DNA from: Phreatobacter sp.
GTDB taxonomy: Bacteria > Pseudomonadota > Alphaproteobacteria > Rhizobiales > Phreatobacteraceae
DNA length: 64,000 nucleotides
Assembly (NCBI RefSeq): GCF_022843985.1
Contig: NZ_JALHMP010000005.1
Span: 124,001-188,000 of the forward strand
Direction of reading: 5' to 3'
Below are positions 37,687-46,753 of this stretch, piece after piece. The notes under the pieces are model-generated. The model saw nothing but the letters and a program-made list of their open reading frames with translations, had not been told where the DNA came from and made no database searches. Position 1 is the first letter of the stretch; each line of letters begins with the position of its first letter. The position numbers were made by a program, and so were the translations under genes.

Positions 37687-38421
37687 ATGAGCTGTAATGT
37701 CTGCCGTAACGCAAACACCTTGCCGTTCGCCTTTTCGATGGCGTTCCAGCCAATCGTCAATACGGTCACGGGCGCGGTCTTCGCTTACGAAGCCCTCGTG
37801 CGGGGGCCGGCGGGCGAGGGCGCCGCATCCGTGCTCGGTGCCGTCAACGAGACCAATCGCTACGCCTTCGACCAGCAGTGCCGCGTCAAGGCGATCGAAC
37901 TCGCCGGTCGCGGCGCACCCGGCGCGGCGCGCCTGTCGATCAACTTCATGCCGAACGCGGTCTATGAGCCGCGCGCCTGCATCCGTCTCACCCTGGCGAC
38001 GGCCGAGCGGGTCGGTTTCGCGCCCGAGCGCATCATCTTCGAGTTCACGGAAAACGAGAGGATCGAGACGGCGCATCTGCTCAACATCGTCCGGACCTAC
38101 AAGGATATCGGCTTCGCCACCGCGATCGACGATTTCGGCGCCGGCCATTCTGGCCTCACACTGCTCGCCCGCTTCCAGCCGGACATCGTCAAGCTCGACA
38201 TGGATCTGATCCGTGACATCGATACCGACCGGGCGAAGCGGATCATGGTGCGCCATATGCTGGCGATGCTCTCGGATCTCGGCATCGTCACCATCTGCGA
38301 GGGGGTGGAGACGATGGGCGAACTCGCTGTTCTGCGCGATCTCGGGGTCGAACTGCTGCAAGGCTACGCCCTGGCCCGACCCGCCTTCGAACGGTTCGAG
38401 ACGCCGCAATTCGTCGCCTGA
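37687..38421 (+). CDS. EAL-domain cyclic-di-GMP phosphodiesterase
   Basis: This 244-residue protein is nearly only an EAL domain, with no membrane or PAS segment. The catalytic set is complete: EALVRG, INFMPN, FEFTENERI, IDDFGAGHSGL, IVKLDMDLI, ICEGVET and LLQGYALARP. It should hydrolyse c-di-GMP to pGpG in the cytosol. The N-terminus has a CxxC pair (MSCNVCRN), which could bind metal or sense redox. The ATG at 37687 is chosen; an upstream in-frame ATG (37645) is also possible. A broken chemoreceptor fragment follows. Confidence 0.88.
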   Translation: MSCNVCRNANTLPFAFSMAFQPIVNTVTGAVFAYEALVRGPAGEGAASVLGAVNETNRYAFDQQCRVKAIELAGRGAPGAARLSINFMPNAVYEPRACIRLTLATAERVGFAPERIIFEFTENERIETAHLLNIVRTYKDIGFATAIDDFGAGHSGLTLLARFQPDIVKLDMDLIRDIDTDRAKRIMVRHMLAMLSDLGIVTICEGVETMGELAVLRDLGVELLQGYALARPAFERFETPQFVA

Positions 38422-38562
38422 GGGGTCATCCCGTCCGGGGTATGCCGAACGGTCCCTGACCGCCTGTCTCGCCCGGCCTCCGGACCCGCATCCCCGCGCC
38501 GATGCAGAACAGCTCTCTGGTGAAAAGGTTCCGGCCCGATCGCGTGCAATCGCAGCACAGTC

Positions 38563-38956
38563 ATGTGCAGAGTCCAGGCCTCCTGCAATCCGATCCTCGA
38601 CATGAACGGCAAGCCGTTCAAAGGTGGTGAAATTCGCCACCGACATCACCGCCGACATCAAGAAGCAGCAGGGCCGCAAGCAGGTCCAGCGGCAGATCGC
38701 CTCCGTCCAGTCCTCGACCGTCAACGCCATCGGCGATATCTCCGCGACCATCTCGACCATCAGCGAGATCGCCACGGCGATTGCCTCCGCCGGTGAGGAG
38801 CAGAGCGCGGTGACGGCCGAGATGTCGTCCAACATGCGGGTCGCCGCCGCAGGGGTGCCGGCCATCTCCCGGTCGATGGGCACGATCGCCCGATCGATGA
38901 CGGATATCGACATGGCGGCGCGCAAGGTCAGGGAATCGTCCCGGTCCATTGCCTGA
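38563..38956 (+). pseudogene. Degenerate methyl-accepting chemotaxis protein (PAS and C-terminal remnants)
   Basis: The first frame from 38563 encodes QASCNPILDMNGKPFK, the end of a chemoreceptor-linked PAS domain. The continuation VVKFATDIT is found only one frame over, consistent with one extra G at about 38623. Further on SEIATAIASAGEEQSAVTAEMSSNM and the ending ARKVRESSRSIA are those of PAS-type chemoreceptors, but most of the signalling hairpin between them is missing, and no start or N-terminal PAS is found. I read it as a frameshifted, internally deleted relic. Confidence 0.75.
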
Positions 38957-38982
38957 GACGATGCGGACGGGCCGCCGCGTAC

Positions 38983-39732
38983 CTAGCGCCGGATGCCCGG
39001 CGTCTCGACGGGAAGGCCCTTCGCCCGCACCGCCAGATAGAGCTCAAGGGCGAGATAGTCCGGGCCGCCGAGCGGAAACTGCGTCGCCCGGACGCCGAGC
39101 GAACAGGCGCGCAGCCGGCGGTGCAGCGAGCCCATCGTGTTCCATTCGAGGCGATAGGCGGGAAAGCCGGTGCCGACTCCGCTCGATATGACATCGCCGC
39201 GCAGGCGCAGGCCGACATTCTCGTCATGGCATTGGGCGCAGGACAGATTGAGCTGGCCCTGACGCAGGGTGTAGAGGCGGCGGCCCTCCGCGACGAAGCG
39301 CGCCGCCGGCCCGTCCGTGGCGACCGAGACCGGCAGGCCGCGGGACTGCAAGGCGATGGCCGCCGTCAGCGACAACAGCGCCTCGCTCTCGTAGCCGAAG
39401 CCGGGAGCCTGCTGATGGCGGCTGCGGCAGGTCTCGATCCGGCCTTCGAGGTTGAGGAGATCGCCGGTCTGCGCCACCTGGGGATAGCGTGTGGCGACGC
39501 CGCGCATCCCCGTGATGTCGCCGTGGCATCCCTGGCAGGAGGGGCGCCCGCCGGCCGGTGCCGCCCGCCACAGGGCCTCGCCGGTGTCGATCCACAGCCA
39601 GCCGGGATGGCGGGACGGATCGTCCTGCAGGGCGCGCAGGTCCGGCGAGAGGAAGGTCGCAGGCGCCCGCACCTCTCCGGCGGCGACAACCGTCGGGGCG
39701 AGCAGCAGGACAAGGACGGCCAGGCGTGTCAT
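38983..39732 (-). CDS. soxA: Sulfur oxidation c-type cytochrome SoxA
   Basis: This 249-residue periplasmic diheme cytochrome has a Sec signal (LAVLVLLLAPTVVAAG) and two heme motifs, CQGCH and CAQCH. LRACSLGVRATQFPLGGPDYLALELYL near the end carries the cysteine that ligates the active-site heme and the family tail ending TPGIRR. With SoxX it would join thiosulfate to the SoxYZ carrier and release electrons. It is the last gene of the ior-sox operon and overlaps soxZ by 4 bp. No soxB follows; the downstream DNA holds a chemoreceptor relic. Confidence 0.93.
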   Translation of the reverse strand: MTRLAVLVLLLAPTVVAAGEVRAPATFLSPDLRALQDDPSRHPGWLWIDTGEALWRAAPAGGRPSCQGCHGDITGMRGVATRYPQVAQTGDLLNLEGRIETCRSRHQQAPGFGYESEALLSLTAAIALQSRGLPVSVATDGPAARFVAEGRRLYTLRQGQLNLSCAQCHDENVGLRLRGDVISSGVGTGFPAYRLEWNTMGSLHRRLRACSLGVRATQFPLGGPDYLALELYLAVRAKGLPVETPGIRR

Positions 39733-40058
39733 GTCACTGTCAGGACCTGCCGGCGCTCATAGGTGACCCCGCCATCCTCGACCCACTGGAAGACGAGCTC
39801 GCCGGTCGCGGTGGCGCGGGTGGTGAAGGCGACATAGGGATTGGCGGCGATCCCGGTCGACAGGTCCATGCGGAAGATCTCCGTCCCCTCTTGGGTGACG
39901 CGCAGGGTGTGGATGATCTTGCGCGGTACCGGGCGCAGGCCTGCGGCGTCGATGGCCCGCTCCATCGGGTGACGGGCGAGAACGCGGATCTCGACGATCT
40001 CGCCGTGCCTGGCCTCCGGCGGCATGGTGATGCGGGCGGGGATGGTGACATTGGCCAT
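39729..40058 (-). CDS. soxZ: Thiosulfate oxidation carrier complex protein SoxZ
   Basis: This 109-residue immunoglobulin-like protein matches SoxZ: PARITMPPEARHGEIVEIRVLARHPME, then FRMDLSTGIAANPYVAF and a closing GVTYERRQVLTV. It lacks a signal peptide, as usual for SoxZ, which is co-exported with SoxY. It supports the swinging arm of SoxY. The stop overlaps soxA by 4 bp and soxY ends 3 bp upstream. Confidence 0.95.
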   Translation of the reverse strand: MANVTIPARITMPPEARHGEIVEIRVLARHPMERAIDAAGLRPVPRKIIHTLRVTQEGTEIFRMDLSTGIAANPYVAFTTRATATGELVFQWVEDGGVTYERRQVLTVT

Positions 40059-40061
40059 GGC

Positions 40062-40544
40062 TCAGCCTCCGTCCACGCAGGCGCCGAGGATGACGATCAC
40101 TTCGCGGCTGTCGCGATGCACCAAGCCGCGGCTCGTCTCGGCCAGGACGACGATGGTCTGGGTCTCGGCGAGGCGGATGCGGGTGGCGACATCGGCGCGG
40201 CCGGCCCGCGGTCCGATATGGAAGGTCGCCACACGCGGGAAGGGGTTCTTCTCGGCGAGGATGTGGATGCGGGCGACGTGGTCATCGGCGCTCATCGGGC
40301 TGTCGACCTTGATGGCGAGGTCGACCGCATTGCCGTTCTCGGAGAGCGTCGGCATGTCGAGCGACAGCCCCGTGGTCACCGGCACGCGTCCGGCGAGGAT
40401 CGCCTGCTGGGCGGCGGCGAAGCTCTCAGACGATGCCGACTGGGCCGCCGCAGCCGGCGGCAGCAGCGCGGTCGCGGCGGTCGCCGCGAGGGCATGGCGC
40501 CGGGTCAGGAGGACCCGTCTCGAAGAGGGATGGGCGGTCATCAT
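40062..40544 (-). CDS. soxY: Thiosulfate oxidation carrier protein SoxY, variant C-terminus
   Basis: This 160-residue protein has a Tat-type signal (LLTRRHALAATAATALLPPAAAAQ) and the SoxY fold: VTTGLSLDMPTLSENGNAVDLAIKV, ARIHILAEKNPFPRVATFHIGP, and TIVVLAETSRGLVH. The sulfur-carrying Cys sits in the C-terminal arm, but the normal GGCGG ending is replaced by LGACVDGG, with two residues inserted between Cys and the Gly-Gly end. That could change arm reach or partner. Two adjacent ATG codons are possible starts. The upstream soxX stop touches this gene. Confidence 0.92.
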   Translation of the reverse strand: MMTAHPSSRRVLLTRRHALAATAATALLPPAAAAQSASSESFAAAQQAILAGRVPVTTGLSLDMPTLSENGNAVDLAIKVDSPMSADDHVARIHILAEKNPFPRVATFHIGPRAGRADVATRIRLAETQTIVVLAETSRGLVHRDSREVIVILGACVDGG

Positions 40545-40985
40545 TCACTCCTTCAGGGCGGACAGATAGGCGACGACGTCCTCGATCTCCTGGGCCGACA
40601 GGACGGGACGGCCGCGCCAGCGCTCGTCGACATGGGCGAGCCCGGTGACGCGATGATAGGCCGGCATCACCGCCTCCGCATTCACCACGGTCGGATCGAT
40701 CAGCCTCAACCTGATCTGGCCGGGCGTGAGGCGGCTGCCGACCCTGGCGAGCGGCGGTCCGACCTCGCCCATGAAGGGCTCGGACCGGTCAGGCAGGGAA
40801 TGGCAGATGAGGCAATTCGCCGTCTCCCGGTTGCGTATGATCCGTGCCCCGCGCTCCGCTACGCCGATCTGCCCGCCGAGCGGCGCAGCGACGGCATCGC
40901 CGACCACGACATGGGGGACGACCTCCTGCCCCGCCGTAGGGCCGGCGAGGCCGAGAAGGGCGAAGGCGGCGACGGGAGCCCTCAC
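40545..40985 (-). CDS. soxX: Sulfur oxidation c-type cytochrome SoxX
   Basis: This 146-residue periplasmic monoheme cytochrome has a short signal peptide, one heme motif CLICH after RNRETAN, and the Met ligand in VMPAYHR. GARIIRNRETANCLICHSLP and VLSAQEIEDVVAYLSAL are typical of SoxX. It pairs with SoxA and passes electrons to a soluble cytochrome. The start is GTG, overlapping the stop of the molybdenum subunit by 4 bp, so these two unrelated functions are translationally coupled. Confidence 0.93.
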   Translation of the reverse strand: MRAPVAAFALLGLAGPTAGQEVVPHVVVGDAVAAPLGGQIGVAERGARIIRNRETANCLICHSLPDRSEPFMGEVGPPLARVGSRLTPGQIRLRLIDPTVVNAEAVMPAYHRVTGLAHVDERWRGRPVLSAQEIEDVVAYLSALKE

Positions 40986-43156
40986 GCCCGCCTGAGGTCC
41001 TGGTCCTTCAGCGGGACCGTGCGGATGCGCCTGCCGGTGGCGGCGAAGATCGCGTTCAGCACCGCGGGCGCAGCAACCATGATGGTCGGCTCGCCGACGC
41101 CGCCCCAGAAGCCGCCGGAGGGCATGACGATGGTCTCGACGGCCGGCATCTCGTCGATGCGCAGGACATTGTAACTGTCGAAATTGGTCTCGACGATCTG
41201 ACCGTCCTTCACCGTGCAGGCTCCATAGAGCAGGGCCGAGAGCCCGTAGGCGAAGGAGCCCTCGACCTGCATCTCGATCTGGCGCGGATTGACGGCAACG
41301 CCGCAGTCGGTGGCCGCGACGATGCGGTGGATCTTTAGCCGGCCTGCGGTGTCGACCGACACCTCGGCGGCGGCGGCGACGTAGCTGCCGAAACCCATCT
41401 GCTGGGCGATACCCCGGTGAATGCCGGCCGCCGGCGGCGTGTCCCAGCCGATCTTGGCGGCCACGGCGTTCAGCACGGCGAGGTGGCGCGGGTGGTTACC
41501 CATCAGCTTGCGCCGGAAGGCCAGGGGATCCTGGCCGGCCGCATGGGCGAGCTCGTCGAGGAAGCACTCGAGATAGATGGCGTTCTGGTTATGGTTCACG
41601 CCGCGCCAGAAATGCGGCGGCACGTGGGTGTTCCGCATGGCGTGGTCGATGAGCAGGTTGGGGAAGGCATAGCCGATCTGGCCCTCGTTGCCGCCGGCAT
41701 TGAGCCCCTGGAACTGCACGGGGTCACGGCCGTTCTGCAACGCCGTCGGGAAGACGTAGGAGAGGATGGACTGGCCGGAGATGCGCATGTGCAGGCCGAC
41801 GACATTGCCCTGGGCGTCGAGGCCGCCGGTGAGCTTGCACATGGTCACGGGATGGTAGCGCCCCTGCACCATGTCCTCTTCGCGGGTCCACTGCGTCTTG
41901 ATGGGCACGCCGGGGACCTGGCGGGCGATGGTCACCGCCTGGATCAGCCAGTCATGGGTCGTGCGCCGGCCGAAACCGCCGCCGAGGTCAACGCGGTGGA
42001 CGTCGCAGGCCGTCTGTGGCAGGCCGGCGGCCTGGGCGGTGGCGGCCAGCGCCGCCTCGCCGTTCTGGGTCGGGCACCAGACGTCGCAGCGCGTCGGCGT
42101 CCACACCACCGTGGCGTTCATCGTCTCCATCGGCGCGTGGTTCTGGAAGGGATAGGAATAGACCGCCTCGACCTTGCGGGCAGCACTGGCGATGGCGGCG
42201 CGGGCATCGCCGTTGGTGTTGCCGACGAAGGCTTCCGTGGCCTCCAGGCCCTCGCGCAGGCTGGCCGCGATGGTCTCCGACGATACGGCGCGGTTGGGGC
42301 CGTAATCCCAGGTGACCGGCAGGGCGTCGAGCGCCGTCTTGGCCTGCCAGAACGTGTCCGCGACCACGGCGACGGCCGTTTCGCCGACCTTGAGGACGTG
42401 GCGCACGCCCGGCATGGAGGCGACCTTGGCAGCATCGAAGGAGGCGACCTTGCCGCCGAAGACCGGGCATTCCTTCGGCACCGCCACCAGCATGCCCGGC
42501 ATCTTCAGGTCGGAGCCGTAGACGAGGGCGCCGGTGGTCTTGGCGGCGGTGTCGAGACGTTTCACCGAGGTGCCGATGACGGTCCAGTCCTTGGGGTCCT
42601 TCAAGGGCACATTGGCCGGCGGCGACAGGCGCGCGGCGGCGGCGGCGACCTGACCGTAGCGGACCTGGCGACCGGAGGCGGCATGGGTGACGACACTGTC
42701 CTTCGCCGTGCACTGCGCCGCGGGAACGCCCCAGGCATCGGCGGCGGCCTGGATCAGCATGACGCGGGCGGTGGCACCGCCGCGCCGGACATAGTCCTGG
42801 CTCTGGCGGATGCCCTGGCTGCCGGCGGTGAGGAAGGCGCCCCAGGCGCGGTTGCGGGCCAGGGACTGGCCGGGCGTCACATATTCGGTGACGATCTTCG
42901 ACCAGTCGCAGTGCAGTTCCTCGGCGATCATCTGGCAGAGGCCGGTGCGTGTGCCCTGGCCCATCTCGGTGCGGGCCATGCGCAGGACCACCGTGTCATC
43001 CGGCCGGATGACGACCCAGGCATTGATCTCGGGCGCGGCCGCGGGCGCCGGCTGCTGGGCCATGGCGCCGGTCGGCAGATAGAAGCCGACGGTCAGGCCG
43101 GCGGCCGCCTTGAGGACGGCGCGGCGGGAGGTCGTCGTGGTCTCGATGAGCGTCAT
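40982..43156 (-). CDS. Molybdopterin-binding subunit of a periplasmic xanthine-dehydrogenase-family enzyme (IorB-like)
   Basis: This 724-residue large subunit resembles isoquinoline 1-oxidoreductase beta (IorB) and periplasmic aldehyde oxidoreductases. A Tat signal (SRRAVLKAAAG) marks export. Landmarks are VVLRMARTEMGQGTRTGL, VDLGGGFGRRTTHD, GVNHNQNAIYLECFLDELA and the ending GGFWGGVGEPTIMVAAPAVLNAI, which contains the active-site Glu in GVGEP. It holds the molybdenum cytosine-dinucleotide type cofactor. The 2Fe-2S partner is 11 bp upstream, and no FAD subunit is present, as expected for the Ior type. It then needs a periplasmic electron acceptor, for which the following SoxXA cytochromes are candidates. 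Confidence 0.9.
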   Translation of the reverse strand: MTLIETTTTSRRAVLKAAAGLTVGFYLPTGAMAQQPAPAAAPEINAWVVIRPDDTVVLRMARTEMGQGTRTGLCQMIAEELHCDWSKIVTEYVTPGQSLARNRAWGAFLTAGSQGIRQSQDYVRRGGATARVMLIQAAADAWGVPAAQCTAKDSVVTHAASGRQVRYGQVAAAAARLSPPANVPLKDPKDWTVIGTSVKRLDTAAKTTGALVYGSDLKMPGMLVAVPKECPVFGGKVASFDAAKVASMPGVRHVLKVGETAVAVVADTFWQAKTALDALPVTWDYGPNRAVSSETIAASLREGLEATEAFVGNTNGDARAAIASAARKVEAVYSYPFQNHAPMETMNATVVWTPTRCDVWCPTQNGEAALAATAQAAGLPQTACDVHRVDLGGGFGRRTTHDWLIQAVTIARQVPGVPIKTQWTREEDMVQGRYHPVTMCKLTGGLDAQGNVVGLHMRISGQSILSYVFPTALQNGRDPVQFQGLNAGGNEGQIGYAFPNLLIDHAMRNTHVPPHFWRGVNHNQNAIYLECFLDELAHAAGQDPLAFRRKLMGNHPRHLAVLNAVAAKIGWDTPPAAGIHRGIAQQMGFGSYVAAAAEVSVDTAGRLKIHRIVAATDCGVAVNPRQIEMQVEGSFAYGLSALLYGACTVKDGQIVETNFDSYNVLRIDEMPAVETIVMPSGGFWGGVGEPTIMVAAPAVLNAIFAATGRRIRTVPLKDQDLRRA

Positions 43157-43167
43157 GTCGGCCTCCC

Positions 43168-43626
43168 TCAGCCCTGGCGGTTCGCGGCGGCCTGCTTGAT
43201 GCCGGCGCGGACACGGTTGTAGGTGCCGCAGCGGCAGATGTTGGTCATCGCATTGTCGATGTCCGCGTCCGTCGGGTTGGGCTTCTCGGCAAGGAGTGCG
43301 GCCGCCGCCATGATCATGCCGGACTGGCAATAGCCGCACTGGGGAACGTCGAGGTCGCGCCAGGCGACCTGGACCGGGTGCATCCCGGTCGGCGACAGGC
43401 CCTCGATGGTGACGATCTTCTGCTCCGGGGTGACCCCGCTGAGGGGCAATGCACAGGAGCGCACCGCCTGGCCGTCGATATGCACCGTGCAGGCGCCGCA
43501 GGCGGCGATCCCGCAGCCATATTTGGTGCCGGTCAGCCCCACCTGTTCGCGCAGCGCCCAGAGGAGCGGCGTATCATCCGCCGCGGTGACCTCGACCAAA
43601 TGGCCGTTGATGTTCAGCTTTGCCAC
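43168..43626 (-). CDS. 2Fe-2S subunit of a periplasmic molybdenum hydroxylase (IorA-like)
   Basis: This 152-residue ferredoxin-like protein has a plant-type cluster site [17 protein letters not shown] with a later single Cys, and a second helical domain with CGYCQSGM and [14 protein letters not shown]. This two-cluster layout is that of IorA/CoxS small subunits. It carries no signal and is probably co-exported with the Tat-tagged large subunit. A GTG at 43626 with GGGGGAGAGG upstream is the likely start. It is the first gene of the ior-sox operon. Confidence 0.92.
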   Translation of the reverse strand: MAKLNINGHLVEVTAADDTPLLWALREQVGLTGTKYGCGIAACGACTVHIDGQAVRSCALPLSGVTPEQKIVTIEGLSPTGMHPVQVAWRDLDVPQCGYCQSGMIMAAAALLAEKPNPTDADIDNAMTNICRCGTYNRVRAGIKQAAANRQG

Positions 43627-44013
43627 GCGCCCTCTCCCCCGATCGCTGGGTTGACACCAGTCTTTGCCAGCCCGAGTCGAGCCTCGTCCGGCTCGGGGCA
43701 CAACCCGTATCTGCAAGTTGGCGCTTCACGTTGTCGAGAGGGGGCAGCGAATCAGCCGGCAGGGGCGCGCCGGTGGAGGGTCGTGCCTCTGCGGGCTGGC
43801 GGCACGCTCTCACCGTGCCATTGGGCGGCCGGCCGGTTGCTCCACGCTCCGTCGTCGCTTGCATGAGGCTGTATCGCAGACCTTGCAGCGTCAACGGTGG
43901 ACGGATGTTCGCCGGGTTTGAAGGCGCGGCTGTGGCCGCGCCGGCCCTGCCCTATGCCGGTGCCTCCGGTGCAGGATGCCGTTATGGCAGGCTTCAAACC
44001 ACCCGGGCAGTTC
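43627..44013. other. Intergenic region, 387 bp, with a hairpin
   Basis: This separates the leftward protease gene (stop at 44014) from the first gene of the leftward ior-sox operon, and must hold the operon's promoter. GGCGCGGC (43923-43930) and GCCGCGCC (43935-43942) form a perfect 8-bp stem with a 4-nt loop, a plausible end for the protease transcript, though without a T-run. No convincing gene is seen. Confidence 0.5.
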
Positions 44014-46260
44014 TCATGCCACCGCGAGCCATTGGGTGCCAAGCGCCCCGCTCACCAGGCCCCAGCCGCCGAAACCACCTGCGTTCATGTCGGCATAGTA
44101 GGTGGTGCCGTCAGCGAGGTTCTGGACGATGACGTCGCGCCAGCCGTCATTGTCGACATCGGCCGAGCCGCGGACGTCCCAACCGGCGAGGCCGTTGGCC
44201 ACGACGTTCCAGCCGGCATTGGTGCCGCCGAGCATGTTGACCCACCAGATGTCGGAGGTGGTGGTGTTGCGGAAGACGACGTCGGCATAGCCGTCGCCGT
44301 TGATGTCGGCGGCCTCGCGCGCCACCCATTGAGATCCGACGGCACCCGAGACGAAGCCCCACTGGCCATTGGCGATGTCGCGGTAAAAGGTGGTGCCGTC
44401 GGCAATGTTCTGGACGAGGACATCCGAGGCGCCGTCGGTGTTGAAGTCGCCGAGGCCGACGGTGCGCCAGCCCGTGCCGAGGTTCGGACCGAGCACCCAG
44501 CCGCCGAAGGTGCCGCCGGAATCCATGTCGGCGATATAGTTGAAGCCGGTGGCATTGTCGCGCACCAGCACATCCGCAGTGCCGTCCCGCGTCACGTCAC
44601 CCGAGGCGATGGCCTGGAAGGCGCTGGTCAGCCCGGCGTTGACCACGCCCCAGACCGGGGCGCCGGAGGCGATGTTGACCGTGTAGATCGACCCCGTGTT
44701 GGTGTCCTGCACCAGCGTGTCGGCCCGCCCGTCACCGGTGAAGTCGTCTGATCCGACCAGCCGCCAGCCAGCGGGCAGGGAGCCCAGGACATTGACGAAG
44801 CCGGAGCCGGTTCCGGCATTCATGTTCTGGAAGGCGACCTGACCCGTGGCGCTGTTCTGGAAGAGGACGTCGTCGAACAGCGAACCGTCCATGTTGGAGA
44901 CGAGGTTCTGCTGGATGCCGGCCAGGCCGAAAGCATTGCCGGCAAAGCCTAGCGCCTCGACATTGACCAGCGTGTCGACCCCGTCGGTGCCGGACGCCGC
45001 CGACACCTGCGTGAACATCTGCCCGTTCGAGACGAAGGAGCGCACGAAATAGTTGGCGCGGGCGCTCGAGAACAGCGCGGCATCGGCGCCGGTGCCGCCG
45101 TCGATCCCGTCATTGCCGGCGCCGCCGGTGATGAGGTCGTTGCCTGCATCGCCGAGAATCGTATCGTTGCCGTCACCGCCGTTCAGACCGTTGTTGGCGA
45201 CATTGCCATGGATCGTGTCATTGCCCGAACCGCCATTTGCGTTCTCGATCAGCGAGCGCAGATCACCATTGAACAGGAGGGAGTTTGAGATGGAACCCGG
45301 CGCCCGGACGCCGGGGTTGGCGTCGGTATTGGTGAGGACGATCTGGGCCTCGGAGGGCGCCGACCATTCGCCGGGTCGCAGGTCAATCCGCGCATTCGTC
45401 GTGTAGTTGGAGAAATCGTAAGTGTCGGTCCCGCCGCCGTCCCAGATGTTCATCAGGATGCGGTTGATCCCCGGCGCATCCATATAGGCGATTCCGTCGA
45501 CGAAAGATTGGCCCGTATTGGGGTTCCAAGTATAGACTGTATTTCCCGAGCGCGTGTTGAAATTGGCGCCATAGATCGCCTGCAGAGCGGCGACATCATA
45601 TTGCATCCAGGTCTGCGGTTCCCCGCCCGTCTCGGGAAAGCCGACCGTGTTCACCGAGGGGACCGAAGTCGAGGCGCGGTAAGCCATGATGGTGTATTCG
45701 GTCGAGTCCCGGGAAGGGTCCATGACGACGGTGCCGCCGGCAGCGCCGGGCTCGAAAGGATGCCCGAGGCCCAGAACATGGCCGATCTCGTGGATGACGA
45801 GCGACCAGCGGAAGTCACCGACCGGGAAGGGTGTGTTCATGTTCTGGCGGGCGACGATCCACACATCACCGGCGTTGTCGTTCGTTCCAGGCAGATAACC
45901 CCAACCCGCGAGATCCGCGGTGGTTCCCGGCCGCGGTGCCGGATCGGCGGTGATGCCGAAGCGCATGGTCGCCGGGTTCGCGGCGGAAGGCGCGATTTCT
46001 GTGAAGGTCGCATTGGTGAACTCCGCGACCGTGCGATAGGCGAAACGCGCGGCGGCCTGATACGGCGCTCCCGCGGCCTCGAAACCGACGAAGGGTTCGT
46101 CACCGGGAGCGTAGCCGGTGAACTGGGCACCGTCGGTCGGGAAGGAATACGTCAACTGTCCCGTCGCCCATTGGGTGTTCAGGACCAGACTGTTGATATT
46201 GGCGTTGATCGAATTGGGTGCACCGACCAGGGGAGTGAATGTGCGTGTCGGACCGGGCAT
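44014..46260 (-). CDS. M10 (serralysin-like) metalloprotease with RTX and FG-GAP repeats
   Basis: This 748-residue secreted protease has the zinc site [11 protein letters not shown] (residues 157-167) and a Met-turn region TIMAYR at about 190. Five RTX-type calcium nonapeptides of the GGxGNDxI type lie at about residues 360-420. A long C-terminal region of FG-GAP/VCBS repeats ([66 protein letters not shown]) follows. It has no Sec signal, as expected for type I export by the adjacent ABC/HlyD pair. The last ~400 residues are nearly the same as in the protein at 51004-53295. The start at 46260 follows GAGAGA. Confidence 0.9.
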   Translation of the reverse strand: MPGPTRTFTPLVGAPNSINANINSLVLNTQWATGQLTYSFPTDGAQFTGYAPGDEPFVGFEAAGAPYQAAARFAYRTVAEFTNATFTEIAPSAANPATMRFGITADPAPRPGTTADLAGWGYLPGTNDNAGDVWIVARQNMNTPFPVGDFRWSLVIHEIGHVLGLGHPFEPGAAGGTVVMDPSRDSTEYTIMAYRASTSVPSVNTVGFPETGGEPQTWMQYDVAALQAIYGANFNTRSGNTVYTWNPNTGQSFVDGIAYMDAPGINRILMNIWDGGGTDTYDFSNYTTNARIDLRPGEWSAPSEAQIVLTNTDANPGVRAPGSISNSLLFNGDLRSLIENANGGSGNDTIHGNVANNGLNGGDGNDTILGDAGNDLITGGAGNDGIDGGTGADAALFSSARANYFVRSFVSNGQMFTQVSAASGTDGVDTLVNVEALGFAGNAFGLAGIQQNLVSNMDGSLFDDVLFQNSATGQVAFQNMNAGTGSGFVNVLGSLPAGWRLVGSDDFTGDGRADTLVQDTNTGSIYTVNIASGAPVWGVVNAGLTSAFQAIASGDVTRDGTADVLVRDNATGFNYIADMDSGGTFGGWVLGPNLGTGWRTVGLGDFNTDGASDVLVQNIADGTTFYRDIANGQWGFVSGAVGSQWVAREAADINGDGYADVVFRNTTTSDIWWVNMLGGTNAGWNVVANGLAGWDVRGSADVDNDGWRDVIVQNLADGTTYYADMNAGGFGGWGLVSGALGTQWLAVA

Positions 46261-46753
46261 GAGTGACGTCTCTCTCGGGTCTGATTGGTGTCCAGGCAGG
46301 CTGAAAGCCGCTCGCTGGGCTTGCCCCATGATCCGCCGCTTCGTCTGAGATGACGGCGCGTGGTGGTGCGTCCAGCCTGCGGGAACGAGGCGCGTGGAAA
46401 GCCGTGACTCGTGCTGCAGGCGGAGCGCTTGGTGGCGTTTATGGAGAGAGATACGGGACGTCAATCAATCGGCGGAGGAACCTCTGCACCCTGAGACAAG
46501 GTGCAGGTGAATTGAGACAGAGTGCGCGCTCGTGCCGGGGGCGGCATCTCGGAGCCGCGCTTTCGCAGGCCGTCCACGGCGCACTCCAGATGCGCCGTCG
46601 CGACTTGCTCACCCTTCTCCGGGTCCAATCAGGCGGTCGGCCCTCACGCCACCGCGAGCCATTGCGTGCCGAGTGCGCCGGTCATCATGCCGAAGCCGCC
46701 GGCCGGCGTTCAGGTTCTGGAGGTCCACCTTCTGCGGCGACCGGGTTCCGATG
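46261..46753. other. Intergenic region, 493 bp, containing a gene relic
   Basis: Between the hlyD-like gene and the M10 protease gene, both leftward. It probably holds the protease promoter. Part of it (46644-46735) is a decayed copy of the 3' end of the protease family; the rest shows no gene. Confidence 0.55.
46644..46735 (-). pseudogene. Relic of a third M10/FG-GAP protease 3' end
   Basis: Read leftward, the sequence encodes QNLNAG, then after a 4-nt insertion (GCCGGCCGGC in place of GCCGGC) continues as [17 protein letters not shown] and a TGA at 46644. Both intact proteases end in [12 protein letters not shown] with the same codons around it. The relic lies directly after the HlyD-family stop, where a third substrate gene could once have been. 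Confidence 0.7.

Noticed and set aside
43752..44042. Leftward open frame of 96 codons between protease 1 and iorA
   Set aside because: It overlaps the protease 3' end and a hairpin and has no domain or ribosome site.
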